DNA of 64,000 nt from Nansenia antarctica. Lineage: Eukaryota > Chordata > Actinopteri > Argentiniformes > Microstomatidae. How positions within the stretch are numbered: position 1 is the first letter of the stretch; every line of letters begins with the position of its first letter. The stretch is from NCBI GenBank assembly GCA_963989245.1, contig OZ022339.1, positions 19,125,662-19,189,661 of the forward strand, in the 5' to 3' direction. Shown one piece after another: positions 10,077 through 20,009 of this stretch. The notes beneath the pieces were generated by a model that was given only the letters and a program-made list of their open reading frames with translations, had not been told where the DNA came from and did no database searches. The position numbers and the translations under genes are program-made.

Positions 10077-13000
10077 ATGGGACGATACAGACCCCTGGCG
10101 CCGCATCCCATGCTGCCCCACCTCTGACAGGAGCCCAGCAGCACAGACGGGGGAGTGGGGCTCCACTCCCCCCAGAAGCGAATGACACCGCGGAGTCCGC
10201 GAGGGTGGTAGGGTGGACTCATGCTGGGGATTTTTGTCATGTCCACATCACCCTGGCTGGGACTCCCTGTACGGCCCTTGTGGACACCGGCTCCACTGCA
10301 ACACTGATGAGGCCCGACGTCGTTCCAGTGGGGACACAATTGGAGCCAACTACTGTGCAGCTGCGAACAGTAACAGGTGAATTAGCCCCTATGCGGGGGA
10401 GAGGGAGGGTGGCTATAAATGTGGGAGGTCTGTCAGTGACATTTAGTGTATGGGTGGCAGATGTGCAGGACCCCTGTATACTGGGTCTGGACTTCCTACG
10501 GGTTGCTTGCTGTGTGCTGGACCTGGGGAAGGACACACTGAGCTTCCCTGGGGGCCCCACTGTTAAAATGATATCCCCCTCGCTGGTCCCGAGACCACAA
10601 CCACTGTCCGTGAAAGCCACAGACACGCAATGTTATGGGTCCGACCCCTCGGCTGAGGACAATGGCGCCCCACTCTCCCGCCCAAACCCCCCACCCCCCC
10701 CTTCACCCATCCCCTCGATGTTTGGTAGCCCATCGGTTGAGCCCCACACCCCCACTGGTGGACAGTCTCCATCTCCGGCAACACTTCCCTCTACAGGTTT
10801 GGGCCCCCTTCCCCCGACCCAGCCGTCCACAACGGAAGAGGTGGATAGACTGTCGGCAGTGAGAGAAATATGGAAACGTAACTGTGACACGTTGGAGCCC
10901 TGGCAACAAGAAGAGCTATGGCAGGTGTTGTCTGAATTTAAAGACATTTTCGCCCTGACAGAGGAGGAAGTGGGACTGACACATCTGGTGCAGCATGAGA
11001 TAGACACCGGGGATGCTCGGCCCATCAAGATGCGTCCCCGCCGTCTTCCCATGGCATATCAGGCGGCTGCCGACAGTGCGATTGAGGAGATGCTGAGGGC
11101 AGGCATCATTGAACCCTCTGACAGTCCCTGGGCTTCGGGGGTTGTAATGGTCAACAAAAAAAAGAGCCAGAAAATGAGATTCTGTGTGGATTACAGACCG
11201 CTGAACAGCGTGACCAGGAAAGACTCGTATCCACTGCCCCGCATCGACGAGTCACTGGACTTGGTGTCCGGCTCATCCTGGTTCTCCTCACTAGACCTGC
11301 GCAGTGGCTATTGGCAGGTGCCCCTTAGCCCCGAGGCCAGGCCGAAGACCGCCTTCTGTACGGGCAGGGGGTTGTGGCAGTTCCGTGTCCTCAGCTTTGG
11401 CCTATGCAATGCCCCTGCCACGTTCGAAAGGCTGATGGAAGAGGTGCTGCTTGGCATCCCCCGCCAAGAATGCCTGGTCTACCTGGATGACATTCTGGCT
11501 CATGGGAGCTCCTTCCAGGCGACCTTGGGGACCCTGAGGCAGATACTGCAGAGGATAGCAGCGGCGGGTCTGAAGCTCCACCCTGACAAATGTTGCTTCA
11601 TGAGGAGAGAAGTGGAGTTTTTGGGGCACAAGCTGGGGGCAGAAGGCATCAGCACAACGGATGAGAAGGTGCATGCAGTACAAGACTGGCCCACCCCCAC
11701 TACCCAGCGAGAGCTAAAAAGCTTTCTGGGTTTGGCCTCATACTACAGAAGGTTTGTGCGAGGCTTCTCCTGCCTAGCCGCCCCCCTGTATCGCCTGCAG
11801 CAGAAGGACAGGGATTTCCTCTGGACGCCGGAGTGTGAACAGGCCTTCAACTCTCTCAAGAAGGCGTTGACAGAGTCCCCCACTCTCACTCCCCCGAACC
11901 CCAACCTGCCATTTGTCCTGGACACGGACGCCAGCGACGTTGGCACAGGTGCGGTGCTGAGTCAGGTGGGGCCGGAGGGGGAGAGAGTTGTGGCGTATTT
12001 CAGCAAAACGTTCAACAAGGCAGAGCGCCGCTACTGCGTCACACGTAGAGAGCTTCTGGCCATTGTGATGGCAATAAGCCACTTCCGATATTACCTCTGT
12101 GGCCTGCCCTTCACTGTCAGGACCGACCACTCAGCTCTCCAGTGGTTGATGTCCTTCAAGGAACCGGAGGGGCAGATCGCCCGCTGGCTGGAACAGCTGG
12201 CGTCCTACGACGTCACAGTGGTGTACAGGGCCGGCGCTCGCCACGCCAATGCCGATGCTCTGTCCCGACGCCCCTGTGCGCCAGCCGGGTGTCGCTACTG
12301 CGAGCGCAGAGAGGCACGTGAGAGAGAGCTCCGGGAAGAGGAGGGGATATGTCCCATGCACGAGGGGAGTGAGCCGGTCTGCAGAGAGATGCAGGTTATC
12401 GGCTCAGCGGAGTGGAGAGCACAGCAGGAGCAGGATACCGATTTACAACCGGTGCTGCAGTGGGTGGAGTCTGGACAGAAACCACCGTGGCCTGAGGTAG
12501 CAGGGAGCTCACCTGCAACTAAGGGACTGTATGCAAAGTTTGAGACCCTGCGTGTGAGTGAGGGGGTGCTGCAAAGAGCCTGGAAAGAGCCAGCTACAGG
12601 AGAGAGCAAGTGGCAGGTGGTGGTCCCCCGAGCGCTGAGAGAGGCCGTGTTCCGAACCTCTCATGGAACCACAGGGGCTGGACATTTTGGAGTCTCCAAG
12701 ACCCTTCGTCGCCTCCGGCAAGGGTTTTACTGGGGGCAGTTCCAAAGGGATGTTGAAGACTTTTGTCGCCGCTGTGACCTCTGTGCTGCGCACAAGGGTC
12801 CTCCGGATCAGTCCCACGCGCTGCTCCAGCAGCTGGCGGTGGGCGCTCCCATGGAGAGAGTAGCAGTGGATGTCATGGGCCCCTTTCCCCGCACGGACAA
12901 GGGCAATCGTTTTGTCCTGGTGGCCATGGACTATTTTACAAAATGGCCAGAGGCATACGCGTTGCCCAACCAAGAGGCAGAGACTGTGGCAGATGTTCTA

Positions 13001-14023
13001 GTAGAGGGCATGTTTGCCAGGTTTGGAGCAGCAGAGACCATCCACAGCGATCAAGGGAGGAACTTCGAGTCGCGGGTGTTCGCTGCTATGTGTGAGCGTC
13101 TGGGCATGCACAAGACCCGGACCACACCCTTACATCCCCAGAGCGATGGACTCGTGGAAAGGTTCAATAGGACCTTAGCACAGCAGCTCGCCATCCTCAC
13201 CGCAGAACACCAGCGTGACTGGGACATGCATATTCCCCTCGTCCTCATGGCCTACAGATCTGCTGTGCAGGACTCCACCTCCTGCACACCTGCCCTGCTC
13301 ATGTTGGGGAGAGAACTACGGACGCCGGCAGAGATGGCTTTTGGCAAATCCCCGGACACTCCGACTGTTCCCCCGGGGCGGGAGTACGCCAGAAGACTCC
13401 AAGACAGGATGGAGTCAGCTCACAGCTTTGCTCGCAATCAGCTGGAGAAAGCGGGTATGAGACAGAGGAGGAATTATGACGTGAGGGCCAAAGGAAAGCA
13501 CTTCCAGGCTGGGGACCTGGTGTGGGTGTATAGTCCACGGAGAAAGAGGGGCCGATGCCCTAAGTTGGACTGTCACTGGGTGGGGCCCTGTAAGGTACTG
13601 GAGAGGGTGGGGGAGGTAGTGTACAGGGTCCAGCTACCACCCAGGGGAAGACGGGTGGTACTTCACAGAGACAGGTTAGCTCCATACAGAGGGGACTCTC
13701 TTCCCCCTCAGCATCCTGAGCCACCGACACCCTCCCGGAGAGACAGGGACACTAATGACACGCACAGGCCAAGGAGAACGGGCCTTAGAACAGCAGTGGG
13801 CAGGAGCCCCAGTACCCCTGAACCCAATTCCCCAGATTCACTGCCTATGTCCCCCATTGATACCCCCCTCATTGATACCCCCCATTTCCCCTATTCACCA
13901 CCCCAAGTCCCTGCCATGCAGCAGGGTAGTCCCACTCAACGGGCGGAGCCGCCTGTGTCACTACCAGGACAACGACCTCCGAGACTGAGACGGGCCCCGG
14001 GTCACCTCAGAGACTTTGTTTAG
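10049..14023 (+). CDS. pol: Gypsy pol: protease, RT, RNase H, integrase
   Basis: Frame -1 to gag, open from 10049 to the stop at 14021-14023 with no internal stop. It is probably made only as a gag-pol fusion. Numbering from GTG 10205, visible motifs are: retropepsin ALVDTGS (D27-G29); RT CVDYRPLNS and YLDD (426-429); RNase H (LDTDASDVG; TDHSALQWL); an integrase HHCC zinc-binding region (GHFGVSKTLRRL then CRRCDLCAAHK); an integrase core with D889, D949 and E985, where D949 to E985 has the classic 35-residue spacing; and a C-terminal basic domain ending with proline-rich sequence. All catalytic residues I looked for are present. No env frame follows. Confidence 0.95.
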   Translation, partial: PGKRPGVCIDGTIQTPGAASHAAPPLTGAQQHRRGSGAPLPPEANDTAESARVVGWTHAGDFCHVHITLAGTPCTALVDTGSTATLMRPDVVPVGTQLEPTTVQLRTVTGELAPMRGRGRVAINVGGLSVTFSVWVADVQDPCILGLDFLRVACCVLDLGKDTLSFPGGPTVKMISPSLVPRPQPLSVKATDTQCYGSDPSAEDNGAPLSRPNPPPPPSPIPSMFGSPSVEPHTPTGGQSPSPATLPSTGLGPLPPTQPSTTEEVDRLSAVREIWKRNCDTLEPWQQEELWQVLSEFKDIFALTEEEVGLTHLVQHEIDTGDARPIKMRPRRLPMAYQAAADSAIEEMLRAGIIEPSDSPWASGVVMVNKKKSQKMRFCVDYRPLNSVTRKDSYPLPRIDESLDLVSGSSWFSSLDLRSGYWQVPLSPEARPKTAFCTGRGLWQFRVLSFGLCNAPATFERLMEEVLLGIPRQECLVYLDDILAHGSSFQATLGTLRQILQRIAAAGLKLHPDKCCFMRREVEFLGHKLGAEGISTTDEKVHAVQDWPTPTTQRELKSFLGLASYYRRFVRGFSCLAAPLYRLQQKDRDFLWTPECEQAFNSLKKALTESPTLTPPNPNLPFVLDTDASDVGTGAVLSQVGPEGERVVAYFSKTFNKAERRYCVTRRELLAIVMAISHFRYYLCGLPFTVRTDHSALQWLMSFKEPEGQIARWLEQLASYDVTVVYRAGARHANADALSRRPCAPAGCRYCERREARERELREEEGICPMHEGSEPVCREMQVIGSAEWRAQQEQDTDLQPVLQWVESGQKPPWPEVAGSSPATKGLYAKFETLRVSEGVLQRAWKEPATGESKWQVVVPRALREAVFRTSHGTTGAGHFGVSKTLRRLRQGFYWGQFQRDVEDFCRRCDLCAAHKGPPDQSHALLQQLAVGAPMERVAVDVMGPFPRTDKGNRFVLVAMDYFTKWPEAYALPNQEAETVADVLVEGMFARFGAAETIHSDQGRNFESRVFAAMCERLGMHKTRTTPLHPQSDGLVERFNRTLAQQLAILTAEHQRDWDMHIPLVLMAYRSAVQDSTSCTPALLMLGRELRTPAEMAFGKSPDTPTVPPGREYARRLQDRMESAHSFARNQLEKAGMRQRRNYDVRAKGKHFQAGDLVWVYSPRRKRGRCPKLDCHWVGPCKVLERVGEVVYRVQLPPRGRRVVLHRDRLAPYRGDSLPPQHPEPPTPSRRDRDTNDTHRPRRTGLRTAVGRSPSTPEPNSPDSLPMSPIDTPLIDTPHFPYSPPQVPAMQQGSPTQRAEPPVSLPGQRPPRLRRAPGHLRDFV
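10052..10111 (+). promoter_or_regulatory. -1 ribosomal frameshift signal with H-type pseudoknot
   Basis: The heptamer GGGAAAC (10052-10058) is in the correct register (G GGA AAC in gag codons). A 5-nt spacer is followed by stem 1: GGGGTCTGTAT (10064-10074) pairs perfectly with ATACAGACCCC (10085-10095). The 10-nt loop contains ATGGGA (10077-10082), which can pair with TCCCAT (10106-10111), giving an H-type pseudoknot with a 10-nt last loop. Pol is open in the -1 frame from 10049, so a slip here joins gag to pol 28 nt before the gag stop. All parts are visible in the sequence; function is inferred. Confidence 0.88.
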
Positions 14024-14045
14024 CCCTCGGGGCGAGGGCCTTTGT

Positions 14046-14058
14046 AAGGGGGGAGCAG
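14046..14058 (+). promoter_or_regulatory. Polypurine tract
   Basis: AAGGGGGGAGCAG directly precedes the 3' LTR, the position of the plus-strand primer in LTR elements. Confidence 0.8.
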
Positions 14059-14270
14059 TGTAGCAACCCTGTTACTGTGTTGTGTGCGAATGCACCCCTG
14101 TGATTGGTGGAGGTGGGCGCATGCGTGTTGTTGTTGTGTTGAGACCGTGGAGAGAGGAAGAACTCCGGTGAATGGAGAAAGTTGGTATGCGAGTTAAACA
14201 ATTAAACAATCAGTTACAAGAGAGAAGCTATGTGTTGTTATTCCACCACTGTCCAAGTTGGGACGTTACA
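14059..14270 (+). repeat. 3' LTR of gypsy element
   Basis: Same 212 bp as the 5' LTR with no difference found by eye. The following TATGACACGG resumes the duplicated host sequence seen in copy 2. Confidence 0.95.
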
Positions 14271-14502
14271 TATGACACGGTACTTTCCATGGAATTATAC
14301 ATGGTCTCGACCAGGGTAATTGCCCGAGCGGATTTTCCTGGTCAGACGCATTCAGACATACACCGCCACAGGAAATTGCATGGAATCTACTGGGAAGGCT
14401 CGTATGTGTGAAAGGGGCTTAATTCAATGCCTTCCAGATCAAATTCCATCCAGGTCACACAATCTACCAGACACTCTCCTCATGTTCAGGAACATGCTGT
14501 AC

Positions 14503-14682
14503 CTGGAAGTGTCCCGAGACCTGGACAGAGAAGACTAGCAGCACCAGGCTGCTCTCCTGGAAAGCTCTGTTGAGTTTGAGCTCGTTGGAGGGAGTGGTGG
14601 ACCAGATGCCTTTCTGCTGGGAGATGTCGATGTTCCTCAGGTTACAGCTCTTCATGATGAAGTAACGCACCATCCCTGTAAA
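14503..14682 (-). pseudogene. ythdc2: YTHDC2 copy 1, exon with start of YTH domain
   Basis: Minus-strand acceptor TGCATTTTCAG before TTTACAGGG (14682) and donor GTACAGC after CACTTCCAG (14503); 180 bp, phase 0 on both sides. It encodes MVRYFIMKSCNLRNIDISQQ, KGIWSTTPSNE (the tryptophan is the first m6A-cage residue in this family) and VFSVQVSGHFQ. Copy 2 has VQGSGHFQ, the conserved form, so copy 1 carries a Gly-to-Val change. The frame itself is open. The gypsy element separates this exon from 5579-5762. No helicase-domain exons of YTHDC2 were found between here and 30 kb, so copy 1 is probably a 3'-partial gene. Confidence 0.85.
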
Positions 14683-14989
14683 CTGAAAATGCATAAATAA
14701 ATAAAAAATATATATATTTAAAAATAAATAAATAAATACAGTCATAGAGTAGGATTACATCTTTATTGACATGTTTATTTCCAGATGTAGTAGCATATCA
14801 TTTGGGTGACTTCATCCATATGTAGTAGTATTTCTAATAGGCGGTGGGCCGAAGCTGTCTATCTACTTTCGTTTGTGAAATGATCGATCTACAACTACAG
14901 ACTAGTTGATTTTTTCATATAAGCTAAATAGTTTTTTTTGGAACATGTTTCCGTCAGTTGGTAGACGTTGGTCGATCAACGTTTTATGA

Positions 14990-15200
14990 AAAGTAAACTT
15001 ACGATCCATAAGTTAATAAGGAGAATGATTGGGGCTACTATGCCGCTAACCAATCAAAACCCGTTAAAGCGTCACCTGACTTGACGTCTGCCAATGATAT
15101 TCCTTCAAAATACGGAACTAGGAAGTAAACAACGTATTATCTGGAAAGACGAGAAGACTGAGTTGTTTCGGATAACTTTACTGTCAAGTAATGTTTCAGG
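14990..15200 (+). promoter_or_regulatory. Possible promoter and non-coding first exon
   Basis: Two CCAAT-type boxes (AACCAATCAAAAC near 15047, GCCAATGAT near 15091) precede a stretch ending in a strong donor, TTTCAGGTAAGATT, at about 15194-15207. The same arrangement is in copy 2 (about 61480-61680). No coding exon was linked to it. Speculative. Confidence 0.2.
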
Positions 15201-16385
15201 TAAGATTTGCACGTCATACTAATTCATATCACATATTAATGAACAAGTCCATGTCATGTTGTGTCAATACAAACATGTTCTAATATGCTATTTTTGTGAA
15301 AAATCCAACCAAACGTCACCCGCGATTGTGAAGCTAATGAATTAACAAGCTAGTTATCTAACTTTAAAGGGTACAATAGCTAAGTTACCAATGTCAACTA
15401 TGTCTATTCTCAATAATTTCAGTAATAATTGTGCCAAATTGGGACCAGTAACATTAACTTGTGTGTGAGTACGTTACAGTATATGTGTGCAAGCATGTTT
15501 TTGATATTGTCAATCGTCTCACTTTTACGAGGTGAGCTGGTAAGACAAAACCCAAGACTAAATGTATCTTCACTTGCCTTGCCTATAATTGACGAGACTA
15601 GACAAAGATTCAAGTGTTTAGAGAACATTTATAACACTAGTGTGTTTTCGCAGTGCAAACACAGACACATGTCTGTACATGGTAGGTTGTTAGATTTGCA
15701 TGTGCATCTCCCTTTCACACATTTAGTTTTTTTGCAGGAGCAGTATACAAGCTCTAAAACTGAAATATTTGTCCCGTCTGCATATTATGCACTGGGCGGG
15801 AAGAAGATGTGGTTTTTTTATTTAGGCTGAACGTAGTGGTAGTCTTTGAGCGGAGAAGTCTAGGCTTTGGTGGTGTATCATTTTCAGTTTGACCTTCTGC
15901 TTCTACTACATTGTAAGGGAGGGGGGGGGAGGGAAGGGAGAGAGAGAGAGAGAGATATGATACTCTATGCATTGTAATAGTAATGCTTCCAAAGTTATAG
16001 CCTAGTTTATTTACAACTCTCCTAATCTGTTTCCCCAGGTAACCCCAGATGCTCAGCCCTGGACTGCACTGCACATCTTCTGGACCTGACCTGACAGGGC
16101 TGACCCTGACCCATTGATGCCTTGTTCATATCTTGTTCATGTCATATCTTAGCTTGTTTATATCATATTGTTAATAATGTTCATGTCATATCATGTCATA
16201 TTAATCTTAGCTTGTTTATATCATATTGTTCTTATAAATAACTTATATTGCTATCGAACACACCTGCAGCCTCCTGTACTGATTTTTCCCTTCTCTTGCG
16301 GGCTCTTTCAATGTTTCGTATGTTGGCATACTGCATATAGCATTGTCTATGGTAGCCAATATTGTGGTTATAGTGGTTCTCCAAC

Positions 16386-17008
16386 TGCAAAGCCGCAGAG
16401 AGGAAAGCGCTACAGAGAGTCGTGAGATCGGCCCAGAAGATCATCGGCGCCCCCCTCCCCTCTCTGGAAGAGCTGTACAACACACGCTGCCTCAGGAAGG
16501 CCTCCAAGATCTCCAGAGACCCATCCCACCCTGGGAACGAACACTTTGTTCGGCTGCCCTCGGGCAGGCGGTTCAGGACCATGTCCGCAAGGACAAATAG
16601 ACTGAAGCTCAGCTTCTACCCTAGGGCCATTCAGGCCCTGAACACAGCAAATACCTAGGTTCTAGGCCCTGGACAATCTAGACAATTTGATGGCAGCTAC
16701 TAGATTGTAATCAAGTGCAATACTGAAACACAACTGTGAACATTTCAAACCTGCAAACTGCGACACTTTAAATGAATGTGCAATAATACTATGTGCAATA
16801 TGACAACCCTCGGGTACATAAGGTTCAGAGATAGGAAATGTTAGGATATGTATAGCATAGCATAGAGTACAGCACAGTGTTTTATTTGTATAGTATAGTA
16901 TAGTGGATAGTGTATATAGCCTTTATTTATGTAAACCAGCTCTTTTCCCTTCTTGTTTTTAGTATTTTTTTTCCTAGCACCAGGGGAGCCCCCCCTCCCA
17001 AATATATA
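16386..17008 (+). mobile_element. 5'-truncated LINE: RT C-terminus and 3' UTR, copy 1
   Basis: An open frame to the stop at about 16658 reads RSAQKIIGAPLPSLEELYNT, then KISRDPSHPGNEHFVRLPSG, and ends FYPRAIQALNTANT. This is the C-terminal tail typical of fish non-LTR retrotransposon polymerases. The AT-rich 3' UTR that follows is closely matched at 26975-27260. It loses similarity after CTCCCAAAT, so the real 3' tail has been replaced. It was present before the duplication, since it is also in copy 2. Confidence 0.75.
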
Positions 17009-17438
17009 TATAATACCTATAGTTATATATATATTTTTTACAGCCCTTTCTGCAATTTGGCTTTCTGCAGTGTGAAGATTCACCCACTGTAGAGAACAAT
17101 GTACAAATTTGGTCCAACTTGCATCTGAAAATGCTGTAATATTGTCCGTTCGGTTTGTTAAATGCATACAACACTCCATAATTCATCACATCTCGTTATT
17201 TCCCCGCGGTTGCTAGGGTTAACAGCCATTGTTTACATTTCGGGGTCCTAATGAAGCCGTACTCGAATTCTGATTGGTTTATCAACTAGAGCGACCAGCG
17301 ATGTGCCTGAGCAGACACACTATTAAAAAATAAGTTTGTGAAAATCTCCGACATAATACAGCTGCAAAAAGAGATCGTTTACTCTGTAGATGGAAAAAGA
17401 TAAACTTCGCGATAAACGCATTCGGCCCACCACCTATA

Positions 17439-17707
17439 AATGCTTAAACAAGTTTAACGTGGGCGCTTTTATTTAGGAACACACCCGAGCTAAGTGGGCG
17501 GAGTTCCAGAACACAGCTCCGGAAGGACCCCGCGATGACGTCATCAAAAGACGACACTGTGTTGATAACAACTTTCATTCTACTTCTCATGTGAGTCCGT
17601 CGAGGCAGCTCGCTTGTAGGAATGAGATGTGATTTCTGGATGATAAGACGTCCGACAGGGCCGTTTGGAGCAGCGCCACTGGTATCTCCACATTGGTGAA
17701 AACGCAG
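17439..17707 (+). promoter_or_regulatory. Promoter-like block with a CRE/ATF site
   Basis: GC-richer block containing a perfect TGACGTCA palindrome (17536-17543), ending just before ACATGTAAGT, a possible donor. The same block recurs at 36361-36632, upstream of the UBTD1-like gene. It is probably the 5' end of a transcription unit; no coding sequence is assigned. Confidence 0.35.
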
Positions 17708-17732
17708 ACATGTAAGTAAAACTAGTGATGGC

Positions 17733-18533
17733 TAGTGATGGCGAGATGAAGCTTCTTGAACTGTTGAAGCTTTCCATCAAATTGCGTCACACTTGGACCG
17801 AAGCTTCATGTTGCTTCATTTGCTCTACTGCGCCATCAAGTGGACAATAAATGTATAGCAGGCAGAGTGCTAATGACACCGTGGATTTGGTGTGTGAAGC
17901 TTTGAATTGAATAAATGTGCTTGTGTTACTAGGAACAACAACATTTTATTCATTTTTATTTAAAAATAACAATTTCCCCACAGTGCTGGGCTTCAGGCGG
18001 TTTCTTTTTTTTGAGACGATTTCACCTGCTTTTGAAAATATCCTTTCACAGGGCACAGATGAAGCTGGGGTACATAGATAATTAACGGCAAGTTTATACA
18101 AATTAGGATACACATGTTTGTGTTCTTCCCAATACTGTAGGGGGTTCTGCATCCTTTCGATGTTTGGTTCAGCCAGGTAGGTATGGACCTCCACTGTTGC
18201 ATCTGCAGTTACATTTTGGGTCCTCGCCTGCAGGACTGTGGTGTCTAAACGACGCCACAGTTTGTTACCTAAAACAGACAAACAGGCTGTCAGTGTCAGT
18301 GAATATATACAATAAGACAATTAGAATGTATCCAGTATACATTACCTTGAGTCACAGGCTGCGAAGCTTCTGCTATGGGGGGTTGTGATGACGAGGAGGA
18401 GGAGGAGGAGCCAAATCCGAGCCACTTCCCGAATCGTACGTCATCAACACACGCCTCGGTACGCGCTTCACAAAAATCTGCCTCTGTTACTCGATACACG
18501 CTCCGAAGCGTCGGCTTCATCTCGCCATCACTA
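17733..18533 (-). mobile_element. hAT copy A, inserted into the end of copy B
   Basis: Termini TAGTGATGGCGAGATGAAGC and its inverse at 18514-18533. The target duplication GTGATGGC (17725-17732 and 18534-18541) is itself part of the terminal repeat of copy B. 801 bp, containing only the C-terminal transposase region. Confidence 0.88.
17946..18250 (-). pseudogene. hAT transposase C-terminal dimerisation domain
   Basis: The minus-strand frame reads EVHTYLAEPNIERMQNPLQY, WEEHKHVYPNLYKLAVNYL, CTPASSVPCERIFSKAG and NRLKPSTVGKLLFLNKN. This is the canonical hAT C-terminal dimerisation domain (W..., LA..L..P.SS...ER.FS). The RNase-H-like catalytic domain and the zinc finger are missing, so it is a remnant. 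Copy B retains a weaker piece at about 18770-18880. Confidence 0.85.
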
Positions 18534-18969
18534 GTGATGGCGAGATGAAGCTTCATGAACTGTTGAAGCTTTCCATCCAATTGCGTCACACATGGGCCGA
18601 AGCTTCGTGTTGCTTTATTTGCTCTACTGCGCTATCAAGTGGACAATACATGTATAGCAGGCAGAGTGATAATGACACCGTGGCGTTGGTGTGTGAAGCT
18701 TTGAATTGAATAAATGTGCTTGTGTTACTAGGAACAACAACATTTTATTCATTTATTCATTTTTATTTAAAAATAACAACATCTCCACAGTGCTGGGCTT
18801 CAGGCGGTTTCTTTTTTTTTAGACGATTTCACCTGTTTTTGAAAAGATCCTTTCACAGGGCACAGATGAAGCTGGGGTACATAGAAAAACAACGGCAAGT
18901 TTATACAAATTAGGATATACATATATACACTTCCCGAATCGGTCACGTGGTACGGCCGGCAGGCGAAGC

Positions 18970-19095
18970 TTCGCTCTTACCATACGTCATCAACACATGC
19001 CTCTTACCATACGTCATCAACACATGCCTCTTACCATACGTCATCAACACATGCCTCTTACCATACGTCATCAATCAACACATGCTTCGATACGC
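18970..19095. repeat. 27-bp tandem repeat, about 4 units
   Basis: Units read CTTACCATACGTCATCAACA followed by CATGCCT. It lies inside hAT copy B near its right end, in the same area where copy A has a single CGTACGTCATCAACACACGC unit. Confidence 0.9.
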
Positions 19096-19158
19096 GCACC
19101 TCTGCCTCGGTTACTCGACACACGCTACGAAGCGTCGGCACGGAAGAACACATCACTA

Positions 19159-20009
19159 CAGAAGAGATGTTGTATCTGTTTGATCCGTTTTTTACCGGAA
19201 TACACCACGGAACAAACACATGTTCTGCTGATTATTTTGATTTCATATCAACATTCCGCAAGAAAGCCCAACAACAAACACGCTTTCGTCTGTCCCTTGT
19301 GCAACTCGTGAGAGGCCGTGGATTGCAAAGTCAGAACACGAAAATCTGAGCTCACTACCTTCTCCAGTTGAACATAAACTAAACTATTTCAATGCTGCCA
19401 TTGTTTGCTGCCGAAGTTACAAGATCCTTCTGTGGTAACCTAACTTATGAATAATGGGAATGCCATCCAGGATTCAAGTTAACCATTTATTGTAGAACGG
19501 TAAGTAACAACGTGGTACTCTGGTCACTTGCTAGCTTAATCTGGGACCCCAGCTATTCAACAGGTAACTGCAGCCCAACACATCTGGAGGTCCCCTACTG
19601 GCGTGGGGTGGTACTACAGGTAGTCTAACCAGGATATCACACCTTCCATCCCGCCATGTTTTTCAAAGGATGTGAAGTTCTCATGGAGCCTCCATAGCTT
19701 GCGCCTCTGACGTAAGCAGCAAGCACGATGCAATGCATTCTGGGACAAGTAGGCAGGAAGCGGTTGTTTTGAAATAGATAGAATGACGATCTAATGGTAC
19801 AACACAGCTACATTTGTGTGAACATGGAATGGAATGAATGTAACAGAGTTGGGAATGGATGTTGAGTTGTGGTGAATGTGGATGAGTTTCGCTGTGCTTG
19901 AGCAGCCCTGGTTGTTGTTGCGCCCCCCTTGGAGTTTGGGTGTACTGCAGGTCTTCGCGTTATTTTGTCCTTGTGGTGTTGCCATACCCAGTGGTAGGCA
20001 GCGTTAGAA
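19159..20009. other. No gene seen; includes one arm of a distant inverted repeat
   Basis: Only short frames. 19431-19640 is nearly the reverse complement of 47634-47843 (listed separately). A CRE-like TGACGTAAGC lies at about 19708. Confidence 0.5.
19431..19640 (+). repeat. 210-bp repeat, inverted copy at 47634-47843
   Basis: From TGTGGTAACCTAACTTATG to CCAGGATATCAC it matches the reverse complement of 47634-47843 with only a few differences and the same length. Family not recognised; it may be a mobile element without visible ends. Confidence 0.85.

Larger units (their letters stand above)
8768..14270 (+). mobile_element. Intact Ty3/gypsy LTR retrotransposon, present only in copy 1
   Basis: Two 212-bp LTRs (8768-8979, 14059-14270), beginning TGTAGCAACC and ending GACGTTACA, appear identical by eye. 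Between them lie a primer-binding-site region, gag, a -1 shifted pol with all enzymatic domains, and a polypurine tract. Domain order PR-RT-RNaseH-IN places it in Ty3/gypsy (Metaviridae-like) rather than copia. There is no envelope frame. Copy 2 has the empty site (CAGACATACCATGACACGG, about 60743-60761). I see no matching 4-6 bp target duplication: the left flank ends ACATAC and the right flank starts TATGAC. Identical LTRs and open frames indicate a recent insertion. It sits in an intron of the dead YTHDC2 copy, opposite to that gene. Confidence 0.97.
17723..19158 (-). mobile_element. hAT copy B, interrupted by a sibling element
   Basis: It begins TAGTGATGGC at 17723, is split after 10 bp by copy A, resumes at 18542 with GAGATGAAGC and ends near ACATCACTA at 19158. 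Interior sequence 18542-18915 is closely similar to that of copy A. An internal 27-bp tandem array and end divergence make the right boundary approximate; no matching outer TSD was found. Confidence 0.65.

Noticed and set aside
9626..13538. Numerous minus-strand and alternate-frame ORFs across the gypsy element
   Set aside because: No motifs; they are shadows of gag and pol.
16232..16582. 116-codon minus-strand frame overlapping the LINE fragment (and 62702-63052)
   Set aside because: Antisense of the LINE RT C-terminus; conserved in both copies only because the DNA is duplicated.
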